Below are positions 42,422 to 51,500 of a stretch of DNA of 64,000 bases, in pieces. The position numbers and the translations under genes are program-made. This DNA is from Christensenellaceae bacterium (GTDB taxonomy: Bacteria > Bacillota > Clostridia > Christensenellales > UBA1242). Location of the stretch: the NCBI GenBank assembly GCA_031260975.1, contig JAISKJ010000003.1, positions 1 through 64,000 on the forward strand, in the 5' to 3' direction. The notes under the pieces are model-generated. The model searched no databases. It was not told where the DNA came from and was given only the letters and a program-made list of their open reading frames with translations. Numbering within the stretch: position 1 is the stretch's first letter; each line of letters starts with the position of its first letter.

Positions 42422-42511
42422 TTTTGTATAAATCTATATTTCGCGACCGTTGGGCCGCATAGAGGAGATATGGCTGAAACCCTAATAAATAAAGGAATTG
42501 CTTTGTGATAA

Positions 42512-42541
42512 AAAAACGCGACCAATCGGTCGTATTTTTTG
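42512..42541 (+). terminator. Rho-independent terminator after metG
   Basis: CGACC/GGTCG stem with loop AATC, flanked by A- and T-runs that extend the stem. Confidence 0.75.
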
Positions 42542-42565
42542 TTAATCATCATTTTTAGCGGTGGG

Positions 42566-42853
42566 TTAATCGGTTTTCCCTGAATTCTTAGCAGTAGGCT
42601 GGTTGGTGTTTTCTTTGCCTTTTTCAACACCGTTTTTAATGCCGTTGCTGATTTCGTTATAAAGCGGTTTTATGGCTTCGTCAAGGGGCTTTAAGGCCTT
42701 GCTAATATCGTTTAAAAAGCCATTAAGGGTGACTGAAAAAGAGGAGGACTTTGCTACCTCCGTCGGCTGAACATATGTTGACCCGCAATAGGGGCAGGTC
42801 AGGGTTTTTAGGTCAATGTTTGCTCCGCAGTTATGGCATTTATTGCTCTTCAT
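42566..42853 (-). CDS. Small zinc-ribbon protein (95 aa)
   Basis: The N-terminus has CHNCG and CPYCG knuckles (residues 6-23), a classical double-CxxC zinc ribbon. A helical segment (about 45-75) and a polar, Asn/Lys-rich tail follow. The ribosome site is weak. It lies next to another zinc-ribbon gene on the same strand, 120 bases upstream, with which it may form a functional pair. No enzymatic motif is seen. Such ribbons often mark small regulators or envelope-associated proteins in Clostridia. Function unknown. Confidence 0.65.
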   Translation of the reverse strand: MKSNKCHNCGANIDLKTLTCPYCGSTYVQPTEVAKSSSFSVTLNGFLNDISKALKPLDEAIKPLYNEISNGIKNGVEKGKENTNQPTAKNSGKTD

Positions 42854-42973
42854 AATTCTTCTTTATCCTTTTTCTCTTTACGGGACAGGATTCACATGTA
42901 TGTCACTGAACATTTCTGCAGACCAAGAAGTGGTCGGAACCCTAGTCAAGTTATATGTGCCCTTTATTTCTTT

Positions 42974-43636
42974 CTAATGTCTGTGATGGCCGCCGCCAAA
43001 ATGTATCGTTGTGTTTGTGGATGAGCCGGTATTACTTGGCGGTGCGGTGACTTTTATGTTGAAGTGCTGCAAAAGCTGTGACACGGCAGCTGATTTTGAT
43101 GCAGCGGAATAGAGCGAATTGTTTGAGGCAAGCAATAATTTTTGATTGGCCTCGTCATCGCGATAATATCGGTGGAAGGCAATCAGTGCCCATGCGATTT
43201 TGTAGTTATCTCCGCTTTTTGTTTCGCACATCTTAAAGGCTTCGTCATATCTTTCGCTTTGCCAAAGTTTTAAAATTTTTTTTGTTCCGCCGCTCAATAT
43301 TGACGAAACAAATATGCTGAACACAACTACGCCAAACAGGCACATGCCAATCGGTATCAGAGCCATAATGGACGCGGTGCCGTCACCTATACTTAACATA
43401 GTAATGCCGCCGCTGAGTGCTCCGCCGCACCACAGGCAGGCAAAAATTATTATCGGCAGTGCCATAATTTTTGAGGGTTGAAGGTCTTTTAGAACATGAC
43501 CTATATCAGCGTCTTTCAGTCTAGGTGTGTTTTTTGTAGAAGTTGAGGTTGAGTCCTGATAACTGCTACCGCAAAAGTCGCATTTATTTTTATTATTCAT
43601 CGCAGCTCCGCACTGCGTGCAAAATTTTCTCTCCAT
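42974..43636 (-). CDS. Zinc-ribbon membrane protein
   Basis: 220 residues from the ATG behind TTGGAGAAA. An in-frame start at 43666 lies inside the promoter. CTQCG and CDFCG form a zinc ribbon at residues 6-24. Two membrane helices follow (about 60-80 and 92-118, rich in Gly, Ile and Met). A cytoplasmic TPR-like helical part follows (WQSERYDEAFKMCETKSGD and onward), and the tail is His-rich (HFGGGHHRH). The promoter TTGCAT-N17-TATAAT lies just upstream on the minus strand. Function unknown. Confidence 0.75.
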   Translation of the reverse strand: MERKFCTQCGAAMNNKNKCDFCGSSYQDSTSTSTKNTPRLKDADIGHVLKDLQPSKIMALPIIIFACLWCGGALSGGITMLSIGDGTASIMALIPIGMCLFGVVVFSIFVSSILSGGTKKILKLWQSERYDEAFKMCETKSGDNYKIAWALIAFHRYYRDDEANQKLLLASNNSLYSAASKSAAVSQLLQHFNIKVTAPPSNTGSSTNTTIHFGGGHHRH

Positions 43637-43825
43637 ATGTTTCTCCAAAATTATTATACAATACATTTAAGTTTAATGCAACGTTTATGTCAAAAATATT
43701 ATTTTGTGTCATCTAACATATAGGGCAAAATGCTGCAGAAATCATTAAAAATTTTCCGGCGCAGTTTATGTGCCCGATGATTTAGAGGTTATTAGGCTTT
43801 GATGACACAATATTGCACAATTCAC

Positions 43826-43853
43826 TTGACAAAATTTGTTGCAAGGGTATAAT
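43826..43853 (+). promoter_or_regulatory. Promoter of the aspS-gatCAB operon
   Basis: TTGACA (43826-43831), 16-base spacer, TATAAT (43848-43853). Transcription should start at about 43860-43861, exactly at the leader-peptide ATG. Confidence 0.85.
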
Positions 43854-43860
43854 TAAAGAC

Positions 43861-43905
43861 ATGAAAACAATTCATTTTAGCAGCAATAATGGCAATAATG
43901 TATAA
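43861..43905 (+). CDS. Asparagine-rich leader peptide (14 aa) of an attenuator
   Basis: ATG at 43861, seven bases after the -10 box. It encodes MKTIHFSSNNGNNV and stops at TAA (43903-43905). Codons 9, 10, 12 and 13 are all AAT (Asn). It precedes alternative hairpins and a terminator in front of aspS-gatCAB, whose products make Asn-tRNA(Asn). I infer that ribosomes stall at the Asn codons when charged Asn-tRNA is scarce, which allows read-through. There is no Shine-Dalgarno, so translation would be leaderless. No T-box or other riboswitch consensus was found in the leader. Confidence 0.7.
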   Translation: MKTIHFSSNNGNNV

Positions 43906-43966
43906 GCTTTGAAAAACGGTTTTGTTGCCCTGCCGTGTTGCCTACACTTCTTGGTGATAAAAACCG
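43891..43966 (+). promoter_or_regulatory. Alternative antiterminator pairings in the asp/gat leader
   Basis: Segment 1, GGCAATAA (43891-43898, inside the Asn codons), can pair over 8 bp with segment 2, TTGTTGCC (43922-43929; one G-U). CGGTTTT (43917-43923) can pair over 7 bp with segment 3, AAAACCG (43960-43966), which is also needed for the terminator stem. The pairings exclude each other, the standard layout of ribosome-controlled attenuation. Folding was done by eye. Confidence 0.6.
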
Positions 43967-43979
43967 GGAAGTGTTTTTT
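43944..43979 (+). terminator. Attenuator terminator before aspS
   Basis: 11-bp stem ACACTTCTTGG/CCGGGAAGTGT (two G-U pairs) with a 9-base loop and a T run. It lies inside the leader, 17 bases before the aspS start, so it must be conditional for the operon to be expressed. Confidence 0.85.
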
Positions 43980-43995
43980 GTTAAAGGAGAAAAAT

Positions 43996-45282
43996 ATGAG
44001 AACATTGATAAAAGAACTGAAAGCAGGCTCAAAGCAGCAGATTGCCGGATTTGTTGAAAAGGTGAGAGACCAGAAAAACATCGCCTTTATAATACTTCGG
44101 GATATTTCGTCTGCCATTCAGGTGACTGTGTTAAAAAAAGAAGGAGATGCCCTCACCAAGTCAATAGAAGGGTTAACACCTTATTCGGTCATAAAGGTTG
44201 AAGGAGAGCTTAAGCAGAATCCGGCCGTAAAGCTTGGCGGGGTAGAGTTTATGCCATCAGAAATTGAAGTTTTAAGTGCGGCCGAAACCCCACCCATTGA
44301 TGAAAAAAGCAGCATTGACCAGCGCCTTGACTATCGGTGGATTGACCTGAGGGCACCCGAAAAAGCGCTTATCTTTAAGGCACAAACGGTGCTTGTTGAC
44401 GGCATGAGAAGATATCTTCTTGACAATGGTTTTGTTGAAATGCATTCGCCCAAAATTATAAGCGAACCGAGTGAATCGGGCTCGGATTTGTTTACTGTAG
44501 ATTATTTTGGTGAAAAAGCTTATCTTGCTCAATCTCCACAATTCTATAAACAAATGGGTATAGCAAGTGGTTTTGAAAGATATTTTGAGATAGCTCCGGT
44601 ATTTAGAGCCGAAAAGAGTTTCACCAACAAACACGCAACCGAATTCACAGGCTTTGATGTGGAGTTTGCTTATATTGACAGCTACAATGATATTATGAAA
44701 CTTGAAGAGGAAATGCTGGTTGCCGGAATAAAAGCAGTCAGTGAAAAGTATGGCACTGAAATTAAGGAGTTGCTGAATATAGAAATTGAGGTGCCCAAGT
44801 TGCCGTTTAAGAGGATAACCTTGAGCGAAGCTGCCAGAATCTTAAGAGAACAGGGCCAAGACATAGAAGACGGTGATGACCTGAGCACCGAAACAGAGCG
44901 TGCGCTTGGTGAATATATGAAAGCTCAGGGCCACGAGTTCTATTTTGTAACAGATTACCCCGCTGATATAAGAGCCTTCTATCACATGAAAGACCCCAAA
45001 GACCAATCTAAAGCTCTTGGCTATGACTTATATTTTAAAGGTATGGAAATTACTACAGGAGCTCAGCGTGAGCACAGATACGAGCAGCTTAAGACACAGG
45101 CAATCAGCCGCGGGCTCACACAAGAAAAGATACAGTTCTACCTTGACTTTTTTAGGTACGGTTGTCCGCCGCATGGAGGCTTTGGAATTGGAGTTGAGCG
45201 CATAACAATGCTGCTGTTAGGTGTCCCTACAATCAAAGAAATGCAATATATCTTCAGAGGACCGACCAGAATAAAACCATAA
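43996..45282 (+). CDS. aspS: Aspartyl-tRNA synthetase, archaeal type (probably non-discriminating)
   Basis: 428 residues from the ATG behind AAAGGAG. It is a class IIb synthetase: an N-terminal OB-fold anticodon domain (about 1-100), motif 2 in [21 protein letters not shown] and motif 3 [15 protein letters not shown] near the C-terminus. It is shorter than bacterial AspRS (about 590) because the GAD insertion is absent, matching the archaeal-type AspRS2. It is followed directly by gatCAB, so it probably charges both tRNA(Asp) and tRNA(Asn) with Asp. GatCAB would then amidate the latter. The spacer to gatC is 12 bases. Confidence 0.9.
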   Translation: MRTLIKELKAGSKQQIAGFVEKVRDQKNIAFIILRDISSAIQVTVLKKEGDALTKSIEGLTPYSVIKVEGELKQNPAVKLGGVEFMPSEIEVLSAAETPPIDEKSSIDQRLDYRWIDLRAPEKALIFKAQTVLVDGMRRYLLDNGFVEMHSPKIISEPSESGSDLFTVDYFGEKAYLAQSPQFYKQMGIASGFERYFEIAPVFRAEKSFTNKHATEFTGFDVEFAYIDSYNDIMKLEEEMLVAGIKAVSEKYGTEIKELLNIEIEVPKLPFKRITLSEAARILREQGQDIEDGDDLSTETERALGEYMKAQGHEFYFVTDYPADIRAFYHMKDPKDQSKALGYDLYFKGMEITTGAQREHRYEQLKTQAISRGLTQEKIQFYLDFFRYGCPPHGGFGIGVERITMLLLGVPTIKEMQYIFRGPTRIKP

Positions 45283-45294
45283 AGAGGAGAGTGT

Positions 45295-45582
45295 ATGGAA
45301 ACCGTAGATTTGGAAGAAGTGAGGCATTTGGCCAGGTTATCTGCGCTGAAATTTGGTGAAGCGGAGCTTAAAGAGTTTATTCCGCAGTTTAATAATATTT
45401 TAAAGATGGTGGGCCAGATTGCAGACGCTGAGGCTAAGGGTGAGCTGGAATATCCGGATGCCGTTGATGTGTCTCAGCTGCGAGAAGATAAAGTAGGTGT
45501 GAGCATGCCGCAGAAGCTGGCTCTTATCAATGCACCAAAACAACGCAAGGGGCAATATAACGTTCCGAAGGTGGTGGACTGA
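45295..45582 (+). CDS. gatC: Asp/Glu-tRNA amidotransferase subunit C
   Basis: 95 residues with the GatC pattern: VDLEEVRHLARLSALKF at the N-terminus, a helical middle and a tail with REDKVGVS (family LREDxV) and ending FNVPKV-like (YNVPKVVD). GatC is the belt that wraps around GatA and stabilises it on GatB. AGAGGAG precedes the ATG. Its TGA overlaps the ATG of gatA by one base, coupling their translation. Confidence 0.95.
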   Translation: METVDLEEVRHLARLSALKFGEAELKEFIPQFNNILKMVGQIADAEAKGELEYPDAVDVSQLREDKVGVSMPQKLALINAPKQRKGQYNVPKVVD

Positions 45583-47006
45583 TGGAAAATCTGACTATAA
45601 CTCAAGCTCGAAAGCTTTTGAAGGAAGGCAAAATTACGAGTGAAGCGCTCACAAAATATTATGTTGACAGAATAAAAAAGTATAAGGATAAAAACGCTGT
45701 GTTAGAGGTGTTTGACGACGCACTGACACAGGCTAAAGAATGTGACAAACAAATAAAAAAAGGCAAAGACCTTCCGCTTTTGGGTGTGCCTATCCTTATC
45801 AAAGATAATCTGCTTTATGAGGGAAAAACCACTTCGTGTGCTTCAAAGTTTTTAGAAAATTATAAAGCTCAATATACTGCAACTGCAGTACAAAAGTTGC
45901 TTGATGCCGGTGCTGTGATTTTAGGGCGTAGCAACATGGACGAGTTTGCCATGGGCTCATCTACGCGAAATTCAGCTTTCGGCATTTGTAAAAACGCCTA
46001 TGACGACACTCGTGTTCCCGGGGGCTCTAGCGGCGGCAGTGCCGTGGCAACGGCGCTTGACCTGTGTGTTGCAGCTCTTGGCAGTGACACCGGCGGGTCT
46101 ATCAGACAGCCTGCGAGTCTTAACGGTGTTGTGGGTCTAAAGCCAAGCTACGGAAGAGTAAGCCGTTATGGACTGATTGCTTTTGGCAGTAGTCTTGACC
46201 AGATAGGTCCCATCACCAAGACCGTGGAGGATGCGGCAATATTATTAAAGGTTATGGCAGGCTCTGACCCCAAAGACCAAACCAGCTCGCAGGAAAAAGT
46301 TGATGATTATTGTGCCTTGGTCGGCATCAAAGGCAAGAAGATAGGTATAATCAAAGAGGTTGATCAAATTACAAAGACGCTTGAGTGTTATGACAAATAT
46401 AAAGCCGTTTTAGAAGTTTTAAAGCAAAGCGGTGCCGAAATTGTTGAGGTATCTGTTCCGAACTACAAGCTTTCACTGCCGCTGTATTATATTATTTCAC
46501 CGGCAGAGGCCGCCAGCAATCTTGGCAGGTTTGACGGAATAAAATATAGCAGACGAAGCGAAAAGGCCGGCAGCGTAGAAGATATATATATTTTAAGCCG
46601 CACTGAGGGCTTCGGGAAGGAAGTTAAGCGCAGAATTATGCTGGGTAACTTTGTTTTGAGCAGCGGATATTTTGATGCTTATTATGTAAAGGCCAAGCGT
46701 ATTCAGCAGCAGCTCATAAAAGATACTGAAAAGGCATTTGAAAAGTGCGATGTAATAATGTTGCCTACCGCACTTGGTGAGGCGTTTAAGCTGGATAGCG
46801 TTATGGACCCCGTTGAAGAGTATAAAGAGGATATGTTTACCATCTTTGCAAACTTGGTGGGCATTCCCGCCATAAGTATTCCTTTTGCAAAAGGCAAGGC
46901 AAACTTGCCGCTGGGCCTTCAGCTGATGAGTAAAAAGTTTGATGAAAAAACACTTATTTCCGTTGCTGATTTTGTGTTTAGAAAATACAAAGGAGGCGGC
47001 AGATAA
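45582..47006 (+). CDS. gatA: Asp/Glu-tRNA amidotransferase subunit A
   Basis: 474 residues of the amidase-signature family. The catalytic Lys is in VPILIKDN, the cis-Ser in PGGSSGGSA and the nucleophilic Ser in DTGGSIRQPA; GLKPSYGRVSRYGL follows. It hydrolyses glutamine (or asparagine) and passes ammonia through a channel to GatB. Start and stop overlap both neighbours by a single base, as expected for a stoichiometric complex. Confidence 0.97.
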   Translation: MENLTITQARKLLKEGKITSEALTKYYVDRIKKYKDKNAVLEVFDDALTQAKECDKQIKKGKDLPLLGVPILIKDNLLYEGKTTSCASKFLENYKAQYTATAVQKLLDAGAVILGRSNMDEFAMGSSTRNSAFGICKNAYDDTRVPGGSSGGSAVATALDLCVAALGSDTGGSIRQPASLNGVVGLKPSYGRVSRYGLIAFGSSLDQIGPITKTVEDAAILLKVMAGSDPKDQTSSQEKVDDYCALVGIKGKKIGIIKEVDQITKTLECYDKYKAVLEVLKQSGAEIVEVSVPNYKLSLPLYYIISPAEAASNLGRFDGIKYSRRSEKAGSVEDIYILSRTEGFGKEVKRRIMLGNFVLSSGYFDAYYVKAKRIQQQLIKDTEKAFEKCDVIMLPTALGEAFKLDSVMDPVEEYKEDMFTIFANLVGIPAISIPFAKGKANLPLGLQLMSKKFDEKTLISVADFVFRKYKGGGR

Positions 47007-48442
47007 TGAGTATAAAAGATTTTGACATAACAATTGGTCTTGAAATTCACGCTGAGCTTAACACCAATACTAAGGTGTTTTGCAGCTGTAAAAATGAATT
47101 TGGGGCAGAGCCTAACACTAATGTGTGTCCGGTGTGCATAGGTCTTCCGGGAGCGCTTCCGGTAATAAATAGGAAAGCAGTGGAGCTTGCTGTCAAAGCA
47201 GGTCTTTGTATGGGCTGTAAAATTTCGCCTCTGACTATATTTGAGAGGAAGAACTATTTTTATCCTGACCTCAGCAAGGCTTATCAAATAAGTCAGCTTC
47301 AGAAGCCGCTGTGTCTTGGCGGCGGTATAACATTGGACAGCGGAAAGTTTATACGGCTTAACCGTATTCATCTTGAAGAGGATGCGGGAAAGCTTACGCA
47401 CGTAAACTCTACTGTAGGGTCTTTGATTGATTATAATCGGGGCGGCGTGCCTCTTATTGAAATTGTAACTGAACCTGACATAACTAATGCTGAAGATGCA
47501 GTTGAGTTTATGATGAAGCTGCGAAGCAATCTTGTGTTTGGCGGGATTGCCGAGTGCAGAATGGAGCAGGGCGGCATGAGATGTGATGTAAACCTGTCAG
47601 TAAAGCCTGCGGGTAGCAAGGTTTTGGGCACGAGAACAGAAATGAAAAATCTCAACTCCTTCAAAATGGTTGGAAGGGCTATAGACTATGAGGCAAAACG
47701 TCAGGTTGAAGCCATTGAAAATGGAGAGAAAATCATACAGCAAACCCGTAAGTGGGATGATAACAAGGGTAAAAGCTTTGCCATGCGAAACAAAGAAGAA
47801 GCAAATGACTACAGATACTTTCCGGACCCCGACATTTTGGCCATTAAGGTCGGAAACAAACTTGTTTCAGAAACCAAGCTTGGATTGCCGCGGCTGAGCG
47901 AGCAGCGTAAGAACTATTATGTGACCGAACTGAAGTTACCTCTTTATGATGCAAAAATTCTGACAAGCGAGCTTTTTATCTCCAACTATTTTGAAGAGGT
48001 GTTAAAGCAGTTTGACAACGCCAAGATTGTATCTAATTGGATTATGACAGAGGTTCTTAGAAAGCTTAAGGAAAAAGAAACGAATAATCTTAATGACATA
48101 ATTTTGGTGAGTAACCTTGTTCAAATTATCAAAATGGTGGAGCAAAAGGAAATTACGAGACTAAGCGCTAAGGAGCTGTTTGAAAAAGTGTGCTTCACAA
48201 AGCTTGACGCAAAGGAAACCGCTAAAACCGGGGGCATACTGACTGGAATTTCGGAAAACGAAATTATAAAAATTATTGACGAAGCACTTGCAGCCAACCC
48301 CAGAGCAGTGGAGGATTATAAAACCGAGCCTGATAAAGTTATTAAATTTTTTATGGGACAGGTTATGCGAAAAACTGCGGGAGCTGCCAAAGTAGAAGTT
48401 GCCATGCCCATTTTGCAAAAGAAGCTTAGTGAGCAAAAATAA
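47006..48442 (+). CDS. gatB: Asp/Glu-tRNA amidotransferase subunit B
   Basis: 478 residues. The kinase/amidotransferase domain opens with GLEIHAELNTNTKVFC and contains a zinc site (CSCKNEF and CPVC) and NRGGVPLIEIVTEPD. The tRNA-binding helical and YqeY-like tail covers about residues 330-478 (VMRKTAGAAKVE). It phosphorylates Asp or Glu on mischarged tRNA and transfers ammonia to give Asn-tRNA or Gln-tRNA. It is the last gene of the attenuated operon and ends before a strong terminator. Confidence 0.97.
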   Translation: MSIKDFDITIGLEIHAELNTNTKVFCSCKNEFGAEPNTNVCPVCIGLPGALPVINRKAVELAVKAGLCMGCKISPLTIFERKNYFYPDLSKAYQISQLQKPLCLGGGITLDSGKFIRLNRIHLEEDAGKLTHVNSTVGSLIDYNRGGVPLIEIVTEPDITNAEDAVEFMMKLRSNLVFGGIAECRMEQGGMRCDVNLSVKPAGSKVLGTRTEMKNLNSFKMVGRAIDYEAKRQVEAIENGEKIIQQTRKWDDNKGKSFAMRNKEEANDYRYFPDPDILAIKVGNKLVSETKLGLPRLSEQRKNYYVTELKLPLYDAKILTSELFISNYFEEVLKQFDNAKIVSNWIMTEVLRKLKEKETNNLNDIILVSNLVQIIKMVEQKEITRLSAKELFEKVCFTKLDAKETAKTGGILTGISENEIIKIIDEALAANPRAVEDYKTEPDKVIKFFMGQVMRKTAGAAKVEVAMPILQKKLSEQK

Positions 48443-48493
48443 AAACAGATTAGAATATGTAAATCATTTGCCGCGCTTTTGGCTTGCAATAAC

Positions 48494-48524
48494 AAAAAAA
48501 CCTCTCATATGAGAGGTTTTTTTT
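48494..48524. terminator. Bidirectional terminator
   Basis: Perfect stem AAAAAACCTCTC/GAGAGGTTTTTT with loop ATAT, between gatB and the convergent surface-protein gene. Confidence 0.9.
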
Positions 48525-48532
48525 GTTGTTTA

Positions 48533-51500
48533 TCATGGATATTTAATGTTTCCGAAGCTGGTTGGGTTAAGAGCATACATAGTATTGAAATTATAGGCCA
48601 CGCCGTATTTATTTTGGTCAAAGGCTATGTTTCCGTATATGTCCACCTTAGCTTCAAGTGAGCCCGACTTTGCATTAATCCTGATTTTATCAATAAACAG
48701 ATTGTTCAGCAAATACTTTCCGTTTTTAAGAGATGTAGTTGCCTTGAAGTGAGTGTAATAAGTTGAGTCATAAGGGTTCATCATCTTAACTAAAGTCAGC
48801 TGTTGCAAGTCAAAGTCTACTCGATATTCTTTGTTGCTTCCGTTTTGAGTGTAGGTATAGTTTTTGATTACTTTCTCAATCTTGGTCGGTCCGTCTATAT
48901 ATTCAACATCCGCTCTAAATTGCTCCATAATGTCATTGGTGAAGCCGCAGATATCCTGAATAAGCACAAACACATCCATGTTACTTGGGTCGTGACGGGC
49001 TTTTATATAATCTGTTGCGTTCTTAGCTCCAATACCTAAGAAACCGCCCGTTTTATATGTTGTTGTTCTGTCTACATATATCATCGGTCTGCCCTCAAGC
49101 CTGTCGGTGATATATATTTTTACGGAGTGGTTTGTTGTGTTGGAGTTTGCATTACTTGGCTCATTTATGTTTTGAACACCGATAAGCCCGAACAGGCTGA
49201 CATTTCTTCCGGGAAGTGTAAGACTTATCATAGCCTCAAAGCTTCCGTCCTCGTGCAGTTTAAACTCTGCATTTTGTATTGTAAGCCTCAGTTCACAGCT
49301 TGCTATGTTATATGCGTTAAGGTTAATGTTTATGTAACTGCCGCTTGCTATACCCATGTTGTAACTTTGCTCAGAGGCATTATAGCTGGTCTGAATTGTG
49401 TCATCAACCTCACCTAAGAAGTTTGCAAGGGTTGAGAAGTCCATATAATTTCCAGGATCTGCGGGTGCGCGTGCAATTGAAGGTATCGTGTCAACAGTAA
49501 TGCCGGTAAGGTTCATATAAATGCCTTCGCCCACCTTAAGTCCATACATGTCAAGCTGCAATTTCTGACCGTTAAATTGTATTTCAATAGTGATGATGTT
49601 TTCTCCCCACTGATAGTTAAGCAGGCTTCCGATATCAAGGTCAAGCGAAATCTTGCCGGTTTGGTCCATAGTGAGGCTGGTGATAAGAGGAGCGTAATTG
49701 CGCAGAATTCCAAAGATATCTATGCCTTCTTCACCCATTTCTTCCATACCACTGCTGGCAAGTGCCAAATCTATCATCATATCGTGGTTGTCATTAAACA
49801 ATACCGCATCCAGAATTTCTTGGAAGCCTGAAGTATCGAGATAGTGGGGCAGGGCGAACTTGGCTGTTTCAAATACTTCTCTTATATTGGATTTATTCAT
49901 TTGTCCCTTAAGTCCGTTGGTATTAAGATACAGGTGTCCGTCTCCCGGTGCACTTGTCTGCGGGTCGGGAGGATTGCTGTAATACCATGCTTCAAGGGTC
50001 TGAGGGTATCTTACCCATTGGTCATATAATGCACCACGTCCTGAGGCTGCAATGTTTATGTGCAAAGCTTCAAGAAGTATGTTTTCGGGGCCAAACAGTT
50101 CGAATGACAAGTCTTGAATGTCAAGCAGAACGCGACTGAGAGCATTGTCATAAACGCTTGCGCCATAAGATACACCGTAGTTGTCGCGTGCCTTGTTTGT
50201 TTCAGAAGCATAGTTCAGATCGGCTTCGTATATGCCTATCTGACCAAGGAACTGATATTGGTCGGTTGCTTCATTTTTAAAGTCTTCAATAAGCTGTGAT
50301 ATTTCGTCCATATACTTTGTAAGCTCAACATACCGCAGATAGCCGTCTCTTGAAGCCTGGTCTATGTCGGGTATGGTTATACCCCCCACCTGACTTATAA
50401 ACAGAGTAGCCACAATGTCGGTGTATACAAAGTTTATTTCACTGATAAGCCCGCCCTGATTTTTAATCTGAAGCATTGTGCTGCTGTCAAAGTTAATAGT
50501 AAGCGTGCTGCCGTTTGCAGTCATACTTTGCAGGAAGCTGACATTAATATCCTGCAGGCTCAGTTTCTTTGCCATATCAATCAGCTGGTCGGGTATTGAA
50601 AGCTCTGTTCCGAACTTATCGTTTATGTATGTTACAAGTTCTTTAATATCATCATAAGTGGCCTGAAGTTTTACGCCGTCAAGCTCTATAAAGATGATAC
50701 CGTCCTGCAGGGTGATAATAATGCTGTGTCCATACATTTGCATTGAAAGCTGAAGAATAAGGTTGCTGTCAACAAAGCTTATTATATAATCAAAGTTGAA
50801 TGTTTCTTGTGAGCCGTTGTAAACAAATGATATTTGTCCCGTTCCGCTAACAGTAAGGTTTGCAAGAGTGTTGACCAGCGCCTTAATGGTGGGGAATAGG
50901 TCATCCCAATTTGTGCAGTTTAAAGGAGCGGATATCGCTGGCTGACGTGAGGCAACAGCTGCGCTGATTGCTGCATCTTGGGTATTAACATTTATGTCGG
51001 TGATTTTTCCGTCTGAAGTTGTGAGCTCAAAACTTATGTCTCTGAACGCACCGCTTATTATGTCACCAAAGGTCATAGCCTTAAGTGCATTATAAATTTC
51101 CATGACGGTGAGCTCTTCAGTATTTTCAAAGGTGTCGGTGATTTGTTCGAGCAAATCGTCTATAGCTTCAAGGTTCATGTTGGTCAATGTGTCAAACAAT
51201 TCGTTCTGGGCGTAGTCTAATATCTCGTCAAGCTGACTTAGCGTGCAGCTGATTTTGATTTCGCCAAACACCAGATATATAGTGTCGTTGATATAGGTGA
51301 TATTGAGCGGACTGCCAAAACTATTTGAAGTAATATTTACTTTTAAACCATCTCTGAAGTCAATGTCTATTGCCGCTTCGATTGTGTAACTGTCGTATTG
51401 AACTGCCACATCAAAAGCGAGTGTTTTTGAACTGACAGTAGCTTCAATTGTTTCAAGCAGGTCAATAAAGTTGTCTGCGTTGAGATAGTCGCTGTTGTCG

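Noticed and set aside
42470-42508. 12-codon ORF after metG behind AGAGGAG
   Set aside because: The ribosome site is only two bases from the ATG, the peptide is tiny, and it ends just before the metG terminator. It is probably chance.
43861-43979. T-box riboswitch before aspS
   Set aside because: I found no specifier loop, AG bulge or GGGTGGNACCGCG-like antiterminator. The leader peptide and alternative pairings explain the terminator better.
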